Assembly: GCA_023014365.1 (NCBI GenBank)
Contig: JAEBUN010000021.1
Coordinates: forward strand, 248,001 to 312,000
Direction of reading: 5' to 3'
DNA from: Lepiota brunneoincarnata
Lineage: Eukaryota > Basidiomycota > Agaricomycetes > Agaricales > Agaricaceae
DNA: 64,000 nucleotides
Each line of letters starts with the position of its first letter. The stretch's first letter is position 1. Both the position numbers and the translations under genes were made by a program. The notes beneath the pieces were generated by a model. It did not search any database and was not told the origin of the DNA. It worked only from the letters and a program-made list of their open reading frames with translations. Below, piece after piece: positions 9,855 through 20,292 of this stretch.

Positions 9855-12298
9855 AGGAAATGGACTAGCAATAACGATTCATACCTCTACCTCGGTGTCG
9901 ACGAGAAGGACTTGCCCAAGGATGTGTGGAAACACTGCTACGATACCGTAGACAAGAGGGATGATGAGCTTTGCAAGAATCTCCAGGATGAGATCGGCGC
10001 TCTCCTAGTCATTGTGAGTGCAGCTGAAATGTTGGTCTCGGGCGGCTTTGTACTTGAACTCAGTTACACTTCATAGGCGGGTTTACTCCTTGGTATAGTC
10101 AGCGCCTTCACAATCGAGTCGTTCAAATGGCTACGAGAAGACCCTGCGCAAGCTGGGGCCGATCGCCTCACACAAGTTGTCATCCTGCTCAACAACACTG
10201 CCGCCCAGGGCACCATCCTGGCCCCCACTCCGTTTACCCCGAAGGACTACGAAGTTCTCGTCAATCAGCTCTGGTTCTTGAGCATGATTATAAGCCTCAG
10301 CGCTGTCGTACTCGGGACGTTCTGTCTTCAGTGGCTCTCCGCGTACCGTTGCCCTGATGCTAAATACACCCCTAGCCACGACGCCCTTGCTCTTCGCCAG
10401 GTCCGCCTTGAAGGACTGTTCGCCTGGGGAGTGCCTTTCATACCGGCCTTTCTCATTATGGCGGTCCAGGCAGCTCTCCTTTTCTTTTCCATTGGGTTGG
10501 TGTACCTCCTGTGGAACGTAGACAAACGTACCGCCGCTCCTGTTGCTATTGCCGGAGGGGTATCGCTATCCGCTGTGGCGTTGGTGGTGTTATTGCCGGT
10601 GATCCTACCGACAGCTTGTTATCTCCTTCCACGCCGGGCTCGAGTAGCCATTCGTCAATGTCCATTCAAGAGCCCCTGGACTTGGCTGATCCAACGCTGC
10701 TTCACTATTCCTGTCATCTTGTTTTACAGCCTCCCAGTTGCATTGTTGCTGCACAGAAAAGACTACTGGGAGATGCTCTTGAGGTTTTTCTTGGCACGGC
10801 GCAAACGGAAGATCAAATTTCTTAAAGACTTTCAATGGCAACAGTACGACAAACTTTGGCGCGAACTGCGAGAGGGTGGCTCAGCGGGCTCTAGCAAATG
10901 TTCTTATTATCTCCTCCGCGGTCTCACATCTGTTTTGGAGATACTCGGCTCGCACCCGACTGCTGCCCACGTTGTCCAGACCAGCCTTGAGGAATTTCAA
11001 GGGATTTCACTGGATCATTCGGCAGTCAGGACATTCGCAGAGCTGTTGCATAAAGACCTCACGCAGCCGGAGAAGCTGCTATTAGCAGCTTGCGAGGAAG
11101 CCAAAATGTGCCCTCTGTTGCAGAGAGACTTCAGAAATGCTCTCCTTCTTCAATACCTGGTTGCTCCCAATTTGGCCCTCCATCGTACGGTGCTTCATCT
11201 CCGAGTTGAACTTTACATTCGGGTCAAAAACACGGCACAAGGCATATCTTTCTCGGTCACAGATGAACTCTCCTCTTGGCTTCAAAGTCCCAAGTCAGGG
11301 AGGACGAAGGAGGGAAGTGAGGTCGGTCAAGCTGTCGAATGTCCTATTGGAAGTCTACGAGACGCCAAGTCTCTAACCCAAGGTGAGTCGTATCAGTGGA
11401 TAAAGTTGAATCAGCTATAATTCTCCACACAGAGCTGAGAATTCAATTCCTGAGATGCGTCGAGCCCCTCATTAGCACCCCGCAGTTTCGGGACCATGAC
11501 GCCTACGCGACAGCGCTTATCTTGAGGATCTTTCAGGGGGAGCTGACCCGGTCGATTAAGCTATATGAAGCCAACAACAACGAAGAGAAGAAGGATGATG
11601 GGGGCACTTACGCTATGGAGAAGGACATTGAAGGCATTGACAATGATAAGGGTCAGGAAGAGAAGAGCGAGGACGTCAACAACAAGAGAGGCGACGAGGA
11701 GGCATTTGAAGTGCTGCAGGTCCCTGCTGTGGTTACGTCTCCCGCAGTGGAGGTTTCAGCTGCTGCCGATGTTTCCGAGCTGCTGCAAACTCAACGGGCG
11801 CCCGAATCCGTCGATCTTCGAGCTCTATGCGAGCGCTGTGGCAATAAACTGAGGAAATTCTACCCGGTAGGGTTTTGCCCCGACTATATCCTGGAAAGTT
11901 TGGAGACTTTTCGGTGGCAGGTTGCAGGAGGGAGATTGCGTGGGAAGCCTGATGTGCATGGGGGTCTTGGGGGTCTCACGGAGCAGATGATGCTCTTGAA
12001 GTCTTTGGTGGAACGGGCAGAAAAGGGGGGAGTGTATAACGAGTATTGGGCCCAGCGTGGGAAGCGGGGGATGGAGATGATGGTGAAGGAGCTCGAGGAA
12101 CTCATAAAGCGCAAGAAGGCTATGAAGCCTATGGACTGCGATGAGGATGGGGGGTGCAGGGAGTACATGGACCACCGGGGAAGTGAAGAGGATGAGCACA
12201 AATGGAGTGAGAAGTGCGAAAATGGTGAGGAGAGCGAAAAAGAAGTGCAGGAAGTGCGACGCCGGCCTTCTTCGGGAGCAGGAACAGACATGGTGTGA
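9855..12298 (+). CDS. DUF6535-type multi-pass membrane protein, copy 1 (5' exon not resolved)
   Basis: Three exons are supported: 9855-10013, 10077-11382 and 11433-12298. Introns are 10014-10076 and 11383-11432. Together they encode 776 residues, and the same joints hold in the copy at 20293. An additional first exon carrying the ATG must lie upstream, because 9855 follows an acceptor (CTGCAG); I could not place it. Hydrophobic segments lie at about residues 54-72 (AGLLLGIVSAFTIESFKWL), 118-138, 173-199, 209-236 and 261-278. The first two, separated by WLREDPA, have the layout typical of the DUF6535 family of basidiomycete proteins. The C-terminal third is acidic/lysine-rich, probably coiled and cytosolic. 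Function is unknown. Confidence 0.75.
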
Positions 12299-13057
12299 TA
12301 CCCTGACGAGCACTTGATCAAAGGAATATTGTCTCGTATTCCTGTCACAACTTTTCCCTTTCATTCCAATCTCCTCTTTTATCCCGCTTTTGTTTTTTAC
12401 TTCTGCCTCCTACATTCCAGGCTAAGGATATTTACAGAATTAGACCATTAGCGGACACATGAATACATACGTTGGCAGCCCGTCATTCTCCATTGCAAGA
12501 GTCGGCAACATTCAGGATGTAACAGAAAATATCTATCGACGTGCATATCACGACCTGGGAAGAGATATCAAACGCGTTCAAGTGGTGGAGGACGGAGGGG
12601 CAGGTGGGCGGACGGATGCCCAGAGGTAGCTCAAATGACCAGCCATAGCCACGGGGGTTGAAGAGAAGTGAGAGCGCCCAGTCGACGCGTTGTCTGGTAG
12701 TGGTTCCGGGTTCTCCACGCGTTTCGGGTAGCCTGTTCTGTATGTTGGAATTTCCATCGACTGCTTTGTCCTGACCCCGCTCCCTTCACGTCTCTTCCGT
12801 CTTAGCTCCTTCCTACGGTCGTGGAGGAGCACGAAGTCGAGCAGGATTACACCCCGTGATATTACTGCTGGACCAAGTCCGAATATCGCCGGTGGATGAA
12901 CGAAATGCAAAGTAATAAACGATGGCGGCTATGGGTACGAAGGACAGATGACACAGAGTGGTGGGAAAGGAGGTTGGGAGGATCAACGTTAGAAAGGTGA
13001 TGTCCTGCGTAAGAAGATGCAAGATGGGTGAGTACAGATTTTGGTCCTTCATATTCG
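12299..13057. repeat. 3' flank duplicated with the DUF6535 gene
   Basis: This flank is shared with 22740-23545 downstream of the second DUF6535 gene. On the minus strand both copies keep an overlapping frame around 12850-13030 (with PIAAIVYYFAF and SSTGDIRT) and a second frame at 12578-12910. Neither resembles a known family, and I treat them as unproven. Homology to the second copy ends near 13058. Confidence 0.5.
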
Positions 13058-13160
13058 CTTTTGGACGAGCGAGGGATCATCATCAATGCGACGTTCTCAG
13101 GACCCAGAGCCAGTCGCTGAGGTCGCTCGCATTCGACTGCCACGTAGACTGTAATATTGT
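13058..13160 (+). pseudogene. 3' end of a family C F-box gene
   Basis: The translation reads LLDERGIIINATFSGPRAS, matching the last about 30 codons of family C genes (compare LLDKRGIIVNATASG at 26.2 kb). It is fused abruptly to the DUF6535 3' flank at about 13058. The following spacer to 13688 is the normal C/B intergenic spacer, so this is the residue of a deleted convergent partner. Confidence 0.75.
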
Positions 13161-13688
13161 CGTTGTTATTGTAGGTCTTTATGTGGATTTTATCGACTTT
13201 CCTTGATTGTAAATGTTATTGAACTTGTTGGACAATTTTCATGTTTCAATGTTCAGATTATGGATCACTTTATTCATCTCGTTCTCCTAGCCCAATTTTC
13301 CCGGTCATTCGACCTCTGGACTCTGGACTCTGGAACTGGAGCACATGTGTGGAGTGAGGGGGTTGATTTGTGTGCCTTATGTTTAATCACAATGTATCAG
13401 TTATTGCTGTCTGACAAGTATACATGTCCACTTATCCTTGTTATAGTTCAGGAATTAGGCAACTGGGCCCACAAGGTTGTTCCTCAATAGGAAGTTCCCA
13501 CAGACCCAAAAGAAACAGGGAACCTAGTTTTGTTGAATGAGGCCCCGAGCCCAAAACCACTAAGACATCAATTCAGGTCATATTTGTTGACTGATTATTC
13601 GTAGCGAGAGGAGGAGCAAAAGTCTCAACATGGCATGGTGGATAGGCTATGTGCGCAGCAACAGATACCCCAATCAGCCTAACAATGA

Positions 13689-15252
13689 CTACTCTCTATG
13701 AATGGAACTAATCTCAAAGTCCACCTGATGAGTTCGTTTGAACCGGTCGACCACTCCAGCAACAAACTGCCGAACCCCAGGATCAGGATCGTGATCCACT
13801 GGCTCATAAATCTCGCAGGATCCATCAACCATCGCTTTCTTGAGAACGATCGGGGGACACTTGAATTTCCGGAGTTTAGGAAGCCGCATGGCAAGTTCCA
13901 ACCAAGTCGTCTAGGCTTCGTTAGATTGTCACAGTGCCACGAGACGGTGCAAATATCTCACCAATACTTTTGAATCCCTCGCCGCTACATCCTCGGGTGT
14001 CACCGACATATAGCAGCAAAGGTGCTGGAGAGATTGGCACGTCTCTACTTCTTTGAGCTGCTCGTAGCTCGGAACCCGCGACCACTGCGTCGTAATGTTT
14101 CCACCGACGTTCAACGATCTCAGCGAGTGCTTGTGACGTGGGAGCACGGCAGTAAAGAAATTGTCCATCAGCTGAGGTGAGTCGTCGAGCAGGTGCCGGG
14201 GTACAAGGCGCAAGCGTTCAATGTCAGGGCATGATAACAGGTAGCTGAAGATCGGAGGCGGGTATATAGCATCGATGCAAATATCTTTGAGGAAGATATT
14301 TTCGTTCTGCAGAATTGCGAAAATATCGCCGAGGTGGTTTGCTGCTGAGCGGCTGCGACTTCTTTTGATTTTCAGTGCTTTTAAGTGACGAAAATGTCGG
14401 AGGTGTGTCCGAAAATCCTCCGGTGTGATGACGATAGCACACAATTTAAGCCGTTTGAGCTTCAGACATGCATCTGCAGGTAGAAATGAAAGAGAGGCAA
14501 ATAGCTCTTTCAATGTCACCTCTCCTTCAGGATGGCAAGGGCGCGGTATCGTGAAAGTAAAGCTTTCGAGGTCTGGGCAACGCGCTATGAGCCTCGAGAT
14601 CTCCAATAATAAACTAGGGCCTGGTGGCACGAAGGCTTTCCAGATCACCACAAAGGCACTGAGGTTAGACAGTGGGTCAAGCGAGAATTCGGGAGCGGGA
14701 TTGTCGAAAATCATGATGGTGAGTTCCTTCAGGGTTTGTATTGAGCCCAGTGAGCTAACGAAGCGGGCCACCCGGTCGAGTGCATAGGCCTTGCAGGGGT
14801 GGTAGTTCCATCTGTACCGATTGAGTTATTTGGCGGCTTTGCAAAATATAGCTTACCGGAGTGAGTGTAAGTTTCTCATTGCTGGGACCATCAGGTCCAA
14901 CACGTCTAGCCAAGGGAGCTGTTCTTCGTGCTTATATATATATGCTAGATGGACCTCTGCATTCCTGACGATTTCAAAAACCGTCGTCTTGCCCGCCCTC
15001 AATATCGGTGCGATTGCCTCTCTATTTCTCTGTCTAGGCAGGAACTGTGGGTCGAACACTACAGCTGAGAATAGAACGGGGGAAATAATGGAACTGAATC
15101 GCTTTGATACGAGACGTAAGTGGCGGAGACAATCAACACGGCTGGGGGTGGGGATCTGAGGGAAATGAACTAAGCCACGCCTGAGCTGAACATGGTTCAC
15201 TTACCAGATCGATGACCCTGAGGACAATTTCGCTTGGTATCTCGTTAAGCAT
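13689..15252 (-). CDS. F-box-like LRR protein, family B copy 1 (4 exons)
   Basis: Exons run 15252-15205, 15155-14857, 14811-13962 and 13910-13689, giving 472 aa. The exon lengths 48/299/850/222 recur in nearly every B copy, which fixes the model. Residues 1-48 (MLNEIPSEIVLRVIDL, then DCLRHLRLVSKRF) form an F-box-like motif interrupted by intron 1. The middle holds irregular leucine repeats (FTFTI, LKRLKLCAIVI, HLKALKI, IERLRLVP, LRSLNVGGN). The last exon encodes LPKLRKFKCPPIVLKK and a DPDPGVRQFV segment. The frame is intact. Its convergent C partner survives only as a 3' stub at 13058. A substrate-adaptor role in SCF ubiquitin ligases is inferred from the F-box. Confidence 0.78.
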
Positions 15253-15579
15253 CGTTAGCGTTAGGACTGAGTGGCTGTTATCAACAGGGGTGGCAAGATC
15301 AGGTCCGGCGGATTGTTTAATCGAGAAGTATGGAATTCCCGTGCGAGTTATTTCTGGCAATATCCTTTAAAGGAATACTCTGGGTCACTAGAGCCTTGGT
15401 GCGTAGTCACCGTCCTCGCACACCCGATAGCCCTAGCCCTGTCTGTACACTGTTTATGCCCCCAATCTCTGGTGAAATCCCAATCTTCAATGCAATGGGA
15501 TTATACCCCCAACGATGACCCATCTTGAACAATTACATTCAGTCTCACCTCCGTACAACTCGTTCACTTGTGTGGCCTT
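15253..15579. other. family B upstream flank (putative promoter)
   Basis: This flank is shared in outline with the regions upstream of the other B copies. Just before the ATG it reads, on the minus strand, cctaacgctaacg, a short tandem TAACG motif also present before the starts at 42095 and 47417. About 100-200 bp upstream lies the conserved block containing gatcttg and a tatcctttaaag stretch. No coding capacity is supported. Confidence 0.4.
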
Positions 15580-16038
15580 CAAGGGTGAAGGGATCCGACT
15601 TTGGCAAGCCAACTTCGTACGGCGTTTGGCTCGCCCACTGTCCTGTCCAAGGAACATCGAATATCTTGCAGGTACACTTCGGTGAGTAGAGACTGAGGCA
15701 CTTTGCTCGGAGACTTGTTCATCTCATTCACATCTTTGATTTTCTCAGGGTTCAGAGACGAACTGGGTGCTTTGTTCATTTTTCTACCTGAGTCTAGAGG
15801 CCGAGCCACGATCCTCGCGTGTGTTGGCGTGTATTTGATTTCTAGCTCACACATAACAGTCAGTCGCGAGCTATAGGCGCCCCAGTCGGAGGCCCAACTC
15901 AAGGTTCACTCGTCCCCATGGGAGGCGCTGACACATCCTCATCTACTCCCTCATCCCAGTCACAACAAACAAATGGCACTAGCAATATCTCACTCGCGGT
16001 CGGTGGGCGTATAACTGGTAGCAGCGGCCTGCCACTTG

Positions 16039-16046
16039 CTGCGAAC
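16039..16046. other. left target-site duplication of MITE copy 1
   Basis: CTGCGAAC at 16039-16046 is repeated exactly at 16997-17004 on the other side of the element. This is an 8-bp duplication as expected for hAT-superfamily insertion. Confidence 0.9.
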
Positions 16047-16996
16047 TAGGGCTGCGCACCGTCACCGTATGCAACGGTTGTACGGCCGTCGTTGACGGGT
16101 CCCGATACCGTACCGTTAGTGGCCAAAGGTATACCTCAGAGGGCCGTATGCCTTACGGGTTCAAGCCGTATTGAGCCGTAGGGTGACGGCCGTTAACGGC
16201 CGTCGACGGCATGTACGGTTTGTTGCGATAGTATTTGTCAGGTTCGACAATGTGATCCTGTTGGTTTGAAATTCACACGGCCACGAAGTACCCCATGGTT
16301 CACTTTTCATTGCGACTGCATATGATGTACCCGATATCTGCGCCCCGTGTGCTTTAAAACTAATTTCAGTCACCACTCCCCTTCATGCTCGTTAGCACTT
16401 GACCCTGCTAATGAGTTATATGGGATCCCATGATGGCTTGGTATTATTTCTCTTTCATTGGCATCGGTCATCTTCCTAGCCTCGTGTTGTATCTGATTAA
16501 TATCTAGAACATTGCACTAATGACAGTCTGACGAAGCATGTTATCTTGGCACTATGTCAAGCCATCATGTTCGAAGATAAAAGGGAGATTGTGTAGCATC
16601 CAAAATATGTTAATCCTGATATAAATCATCACTAGGCTCGGCCGTCGCGGTCGAGCGAATCTTCTCTGGTGGCCGTGATACAATCTCGCTGCGTCGTGCG
16701 AGCCTGCAACCAGGGACGATCCGCACATTAATGATGGTCAAGCAGCGCCTGAGGCTCGCTCGTGTTACAATTGACAAAGTCCTTTAAATACTCACTTTAC
16801 CATAGACCCTTTTTTCGATAGAGTGATGAAATATAAAGTATGTACCGTACCGACCCGTTACCGGCCGTATGAACCCCCGTCCCGTCCCGTCAATGAATTT
16901 GGTTTGCCTTTACGGTTACGGGTACACCCGCTAGCATACCGTATTTGACCCGTCAGCATACGGCCGTCACCCGATACGGTACGGTGCGCAGCCCTA
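16047..16996. mobile_element. 950-bp non-autonomous hAT-like element (MITE), copy 1
   Basis: The element begins TAGGGCTGCGCACCGT and ends with its reverse complement, ACGGTGCGCAGCCCTA, and is flanked by a perfect 8-bp duplication. The outer about 200 bp at each end are packed with variants of ACGGCCGT, CGTACCGT and GGGTACAC. Such subterminal repeats are typical transposase-binding arrays. No transposase frame is present; the 71-codon minus-strand frame inside is not credible. The copy at 32997 is almost identical, with one difference seen by eye (T/C near 16350). The hAT assignment rests on the 8-bp duplication and TIR style. Confidence 0.85.
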
Positions 16997-19900
16997 CTGC
17001 GAACTCTGTTTTGCCGGCACGTCCTCACTTACCCGACAATCCTGTCATCCCACAAATGTTTTTGCTACAGTGAGTAGCTTCTAGCGAACAAGCATCTGCC
17101 GATGTCGAACAAGAGATTTTGATTTTGTTAGAGTTCTTGGGCCCAGTAGAACGAGCTCATGGGTCGCATGCAGGTTGATACAAGGGGTGTTCCGAGGGGA
17201 AACTGTTGAACTCTTTTATTCTTCGGTGCGCTTTGATAGACTTTTCTAGCGTCATTGTGACTTATTGCAGGTTTTGCTTTTAGCTCTATCGAACCCATAT
17301 CTTCTCTGCAGATTTAAGCGTACTATTTGGCCATACTTGCAGACAGGTCGACCTGATCAATGCATCAGATACAGGAGAAAATTCGAAGTGGAACTTTACC
17401 GAATCTTATTACGATTCATTCTACTGCAACGTTCGTCATCGTCTTCGCATATCCGTCCAAGGCCACCCACTTGTAGCGCGGTGGGATGCCTACACTTGCA
17501 CGTGACTACTATTCTCGATTGCAACTCTACCACTGACCATCATCAATCAACGCGAATTGCCACTTGTATTGTCGCAATAACGTCGAGCGTGTATGAAAAG
17601 ATGAACATTGCAGGGAGCGAATAGGGGGAGAAGAAAGTGATGCTTATGTATTTCCATTTGCCCCTTTCAGGCGCATTGTTAATTTTGTAGGGCTTCAAGG
17701 AACCGGGTCGATCTGTTACAACAATTTGCTGGCCGGCGAGAATCATTCAAACAGAAAGAAGAACTGGAGCCTAAAAGTGAATCTCCTACCAACGGACAAC
17801 AGCCACGTCATCAATCCTCTTCGCAACGTCGAACGGGTACTGTATGTATATATTAAAGCCATATCCGAAGGCACGTTCTGACAATTTGCAGGATACGATT
17901 GCGACTGTTATAGTCGCTTTAAAGGCAGAATATAAGATTTTCAAACAGAATATCAAGCTCGCGCCAAGCAAGAAAGAACCCAAACGCTGGGGTGCGCAGT
18001 GCTGCACTTATGATGTCTCCCAGGCTGATGAGGGGGGCGGTAATGGCGGGGGTATGCACTCTCCTTCCTGTGGCACGCGCTTATCCTGATGCTAACGAGA
18101 ATTATAGCAAATGTGAAGCACAGCGGAAATACAAGCACAAGCCACTCACGGCTACCGAACAACTCGCCTATCGTTCCTCATCACCGTTGACACAGCATTC
18201 CTATCACCAGAGGCTACTTCGTGCTAGCCCGCGTCTGCATCAGCCTTGGCAAGTACAACTCCAACATAAATCATCGAAACAAGTACTAGCGCTCATAAAG
18301 CGGGAGAAGAAAAAACCAGAGGGGAGCATAATTGGGGGTGATCGCAATGACACTTTTTGGGATGTGTATAATCGACGTGAGGTGGAGGATGTGCATTGGG
18401 GTCGGGAAAGAAGGGTATGTCCGAGGGATAGGAGACGAGATTGGTAGCCTGCCCTCTCGTACTGTGCTCTTTGCGTATTCTATCCCTGCTCTACACCCTT
18501 CCGTCATCAGAGCTGATGCGCGGCCTGTACCTCTAATATTGTAGGATGACCTCATCGGACATGAACGAATATCGTGCTTGAAGCGTGGCGAATCACGGCA
18601 TAGGTTGATAAGTCAGTTAGGGAATGCCACACTGCAGGATATGTGCCACCCATGAAGCCACTCTATAGTAGGTTGCTCTACTACGGCTGACCCCGTACAA
18701 CGAGGGTGATAGGTTTCGACCAAGAAGCATCCAGAACGACCTACTGTGCTTAATCAGATGTTCGGACATATTTCCAGATTTCGAGAAAAACACCTCCCTC
18801 TGCTCCGATCGGTGGCGGAACATGGGGAAACTTGTGTTCAAGTCATTTGGTGTGTTATCGGTGAGAGGATGAGGGAGTTATAACCGCATTGATGGAACTG
18901 TACCCTTGTTCGGTTCTACTTCAATTCGAATCTTCCATCAGGACCTGCGGTGTCTTCTCGAAGCCTGGGAATAAGCGCTCTTAGTCACAGTCGAAACTAA
19001 TGTCCTCTTCCTTCATTGTATATTTTTGGTGCTGCTGATGGAGATGTCGAATCCGTACTCCCCGCTCCCCCCTCCATGCCGAGGACCCGCCACCGATCCA
19101 GGAGAACCTCAGCCACTGCACCCCCACATTCTGGCACCCATGTCTTTAATATCCTCTAAAGGAATACTAAGATAGAGCTTAGGTGCGTGATCACCGTCCT
19201 CCCGCACCTGAGAGCCCTAATTCTGTCTGTACGCTGTTTATACCTCTAATTTCTGGTGCACTTTTCAATGCAATGGGATCCATACCCCCAACTTTGAACC
19301 ATCTTGAACCATCGCATTCAATCCTCTCCACACTCCAGGTGCCCAATCTATGTTGAGGTGGGCAACTTGAAAGCTGAAGCTGGAACCAGACACCATAAAC
19401 CTTCCTTCGAAACCCTCCGAAATTCGGCAAATTGAATCAGCGCCGAGGATTTCTGAATTATTTCAAGGCCCCGGCCGACGATCAAAGATAAGAGAGGGGG
19501 AAGAGACCCCAAACAATTGCCCTTCCCACCAGCGCACAGTAAACGGAGCGCTTCATATGCAGCTTTCTGATATCAATCATCCAGGATGGGTTCGCGAACG
19601 GAGTCGATTCATATCTCCACATTCTTCAGTGTCACAAGCGAGCGTGCATCCTGCTCGGCTCAACATGCCGTGTCTGAATGACGCCCTGTGACTGTTCGAA
19701 CAAGTCTAGTACATACACCTGATCTTGTCCCCTCCCCGTGTCGAAGACTCGCTGGTGTTGAGAATCTCGATCACTGGGCGCCGTATCACGTAGAAAGTCT
19801 GCCTCAGTCGATGCCTGGTCTGCGCCTGATCTCATCACCAATGGCGCTTAATACAGCGCTTACCACGGCACAACAGCTCAACCCTTCTTCGGGAATGAGG

Positions 19901-20292
19901 CTGCATTGGGGAGGAAGCCACTAATAAAAGGGCTTCTTGGGTACCAACTGGGCATTCCCATTGCTGCTTCGTTATCGTCCCGCGTAAAGTTGCACTGGAT
20001 GACCCAGACCTATATGATTCCCAAAGTGCGTCCCACCTGACCTAGAAGATACTCAGCCTCTCCTAACGTCAGCTTTAGAAACATAGGGAAGTTTCTAAGT
20101 CCCCTATCCAGACAGGGACGGAGACGGTGAGCGCTTCCCATATACTCATTGCTGAGTACCCAGAGCCAACGCGCTCTAGGATTCCAATATTCGACCTCGC
20201 CCAACTGGGAACCGCTCAGGGATTCCACTTAACCAGCAGGTCAGTTTCCTTGAGTATCTTCCGTTCCAGCTTCAATTTATCCCCTCCTGCAG

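Larger units (their letters stand above)
15580..20280. repeat. eroded dispersed repeat R, copy 2 (longest)
   Basis: This is the longest version of the R segment. It contains an intron-like stretch ending TTTTCTCAG at 15750. A serine/glycine-rich open stretch follows at about 15866-17070 once the MITE is removed (GGADTSSSTPSSQSQQTNG, then ANSVLPARPHLPDNP). The blocks shared with R1 and R3 lie at 17430-18900. Several frames in R2 are closed in R1 or R3, so no functional gene is claimed. The final part, 19980-20280, parallels the 5' flank of the first DUF6535 gene. Confidence 0.5.

Noticed and set aside
11825..12364. 179-codon minus-strand frame opposite the last DUF6535 exon
   Set aside because: It is the antisense shadow of a real exon rich in GAG/AAG codons; the same shadow appears at 22266-22754, and its Leu/Pro/Ser composition is an artefact of that.
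14425..14787. 120-codon frames antisense to family B exon 3 (also at 34772, 42560, 47882, 53432 and 62872)
   Set aside because: They recur because the B genes recur. The sense frame has correct splicing, constant exon lengths and an F-box-like start.
16161..16376. 71-codon minus-strand frame inside both MITE copies
   Set aside because: It is identical only because the elements are nearly identical. It covers the subterminal repeat array and has no protein-like features.
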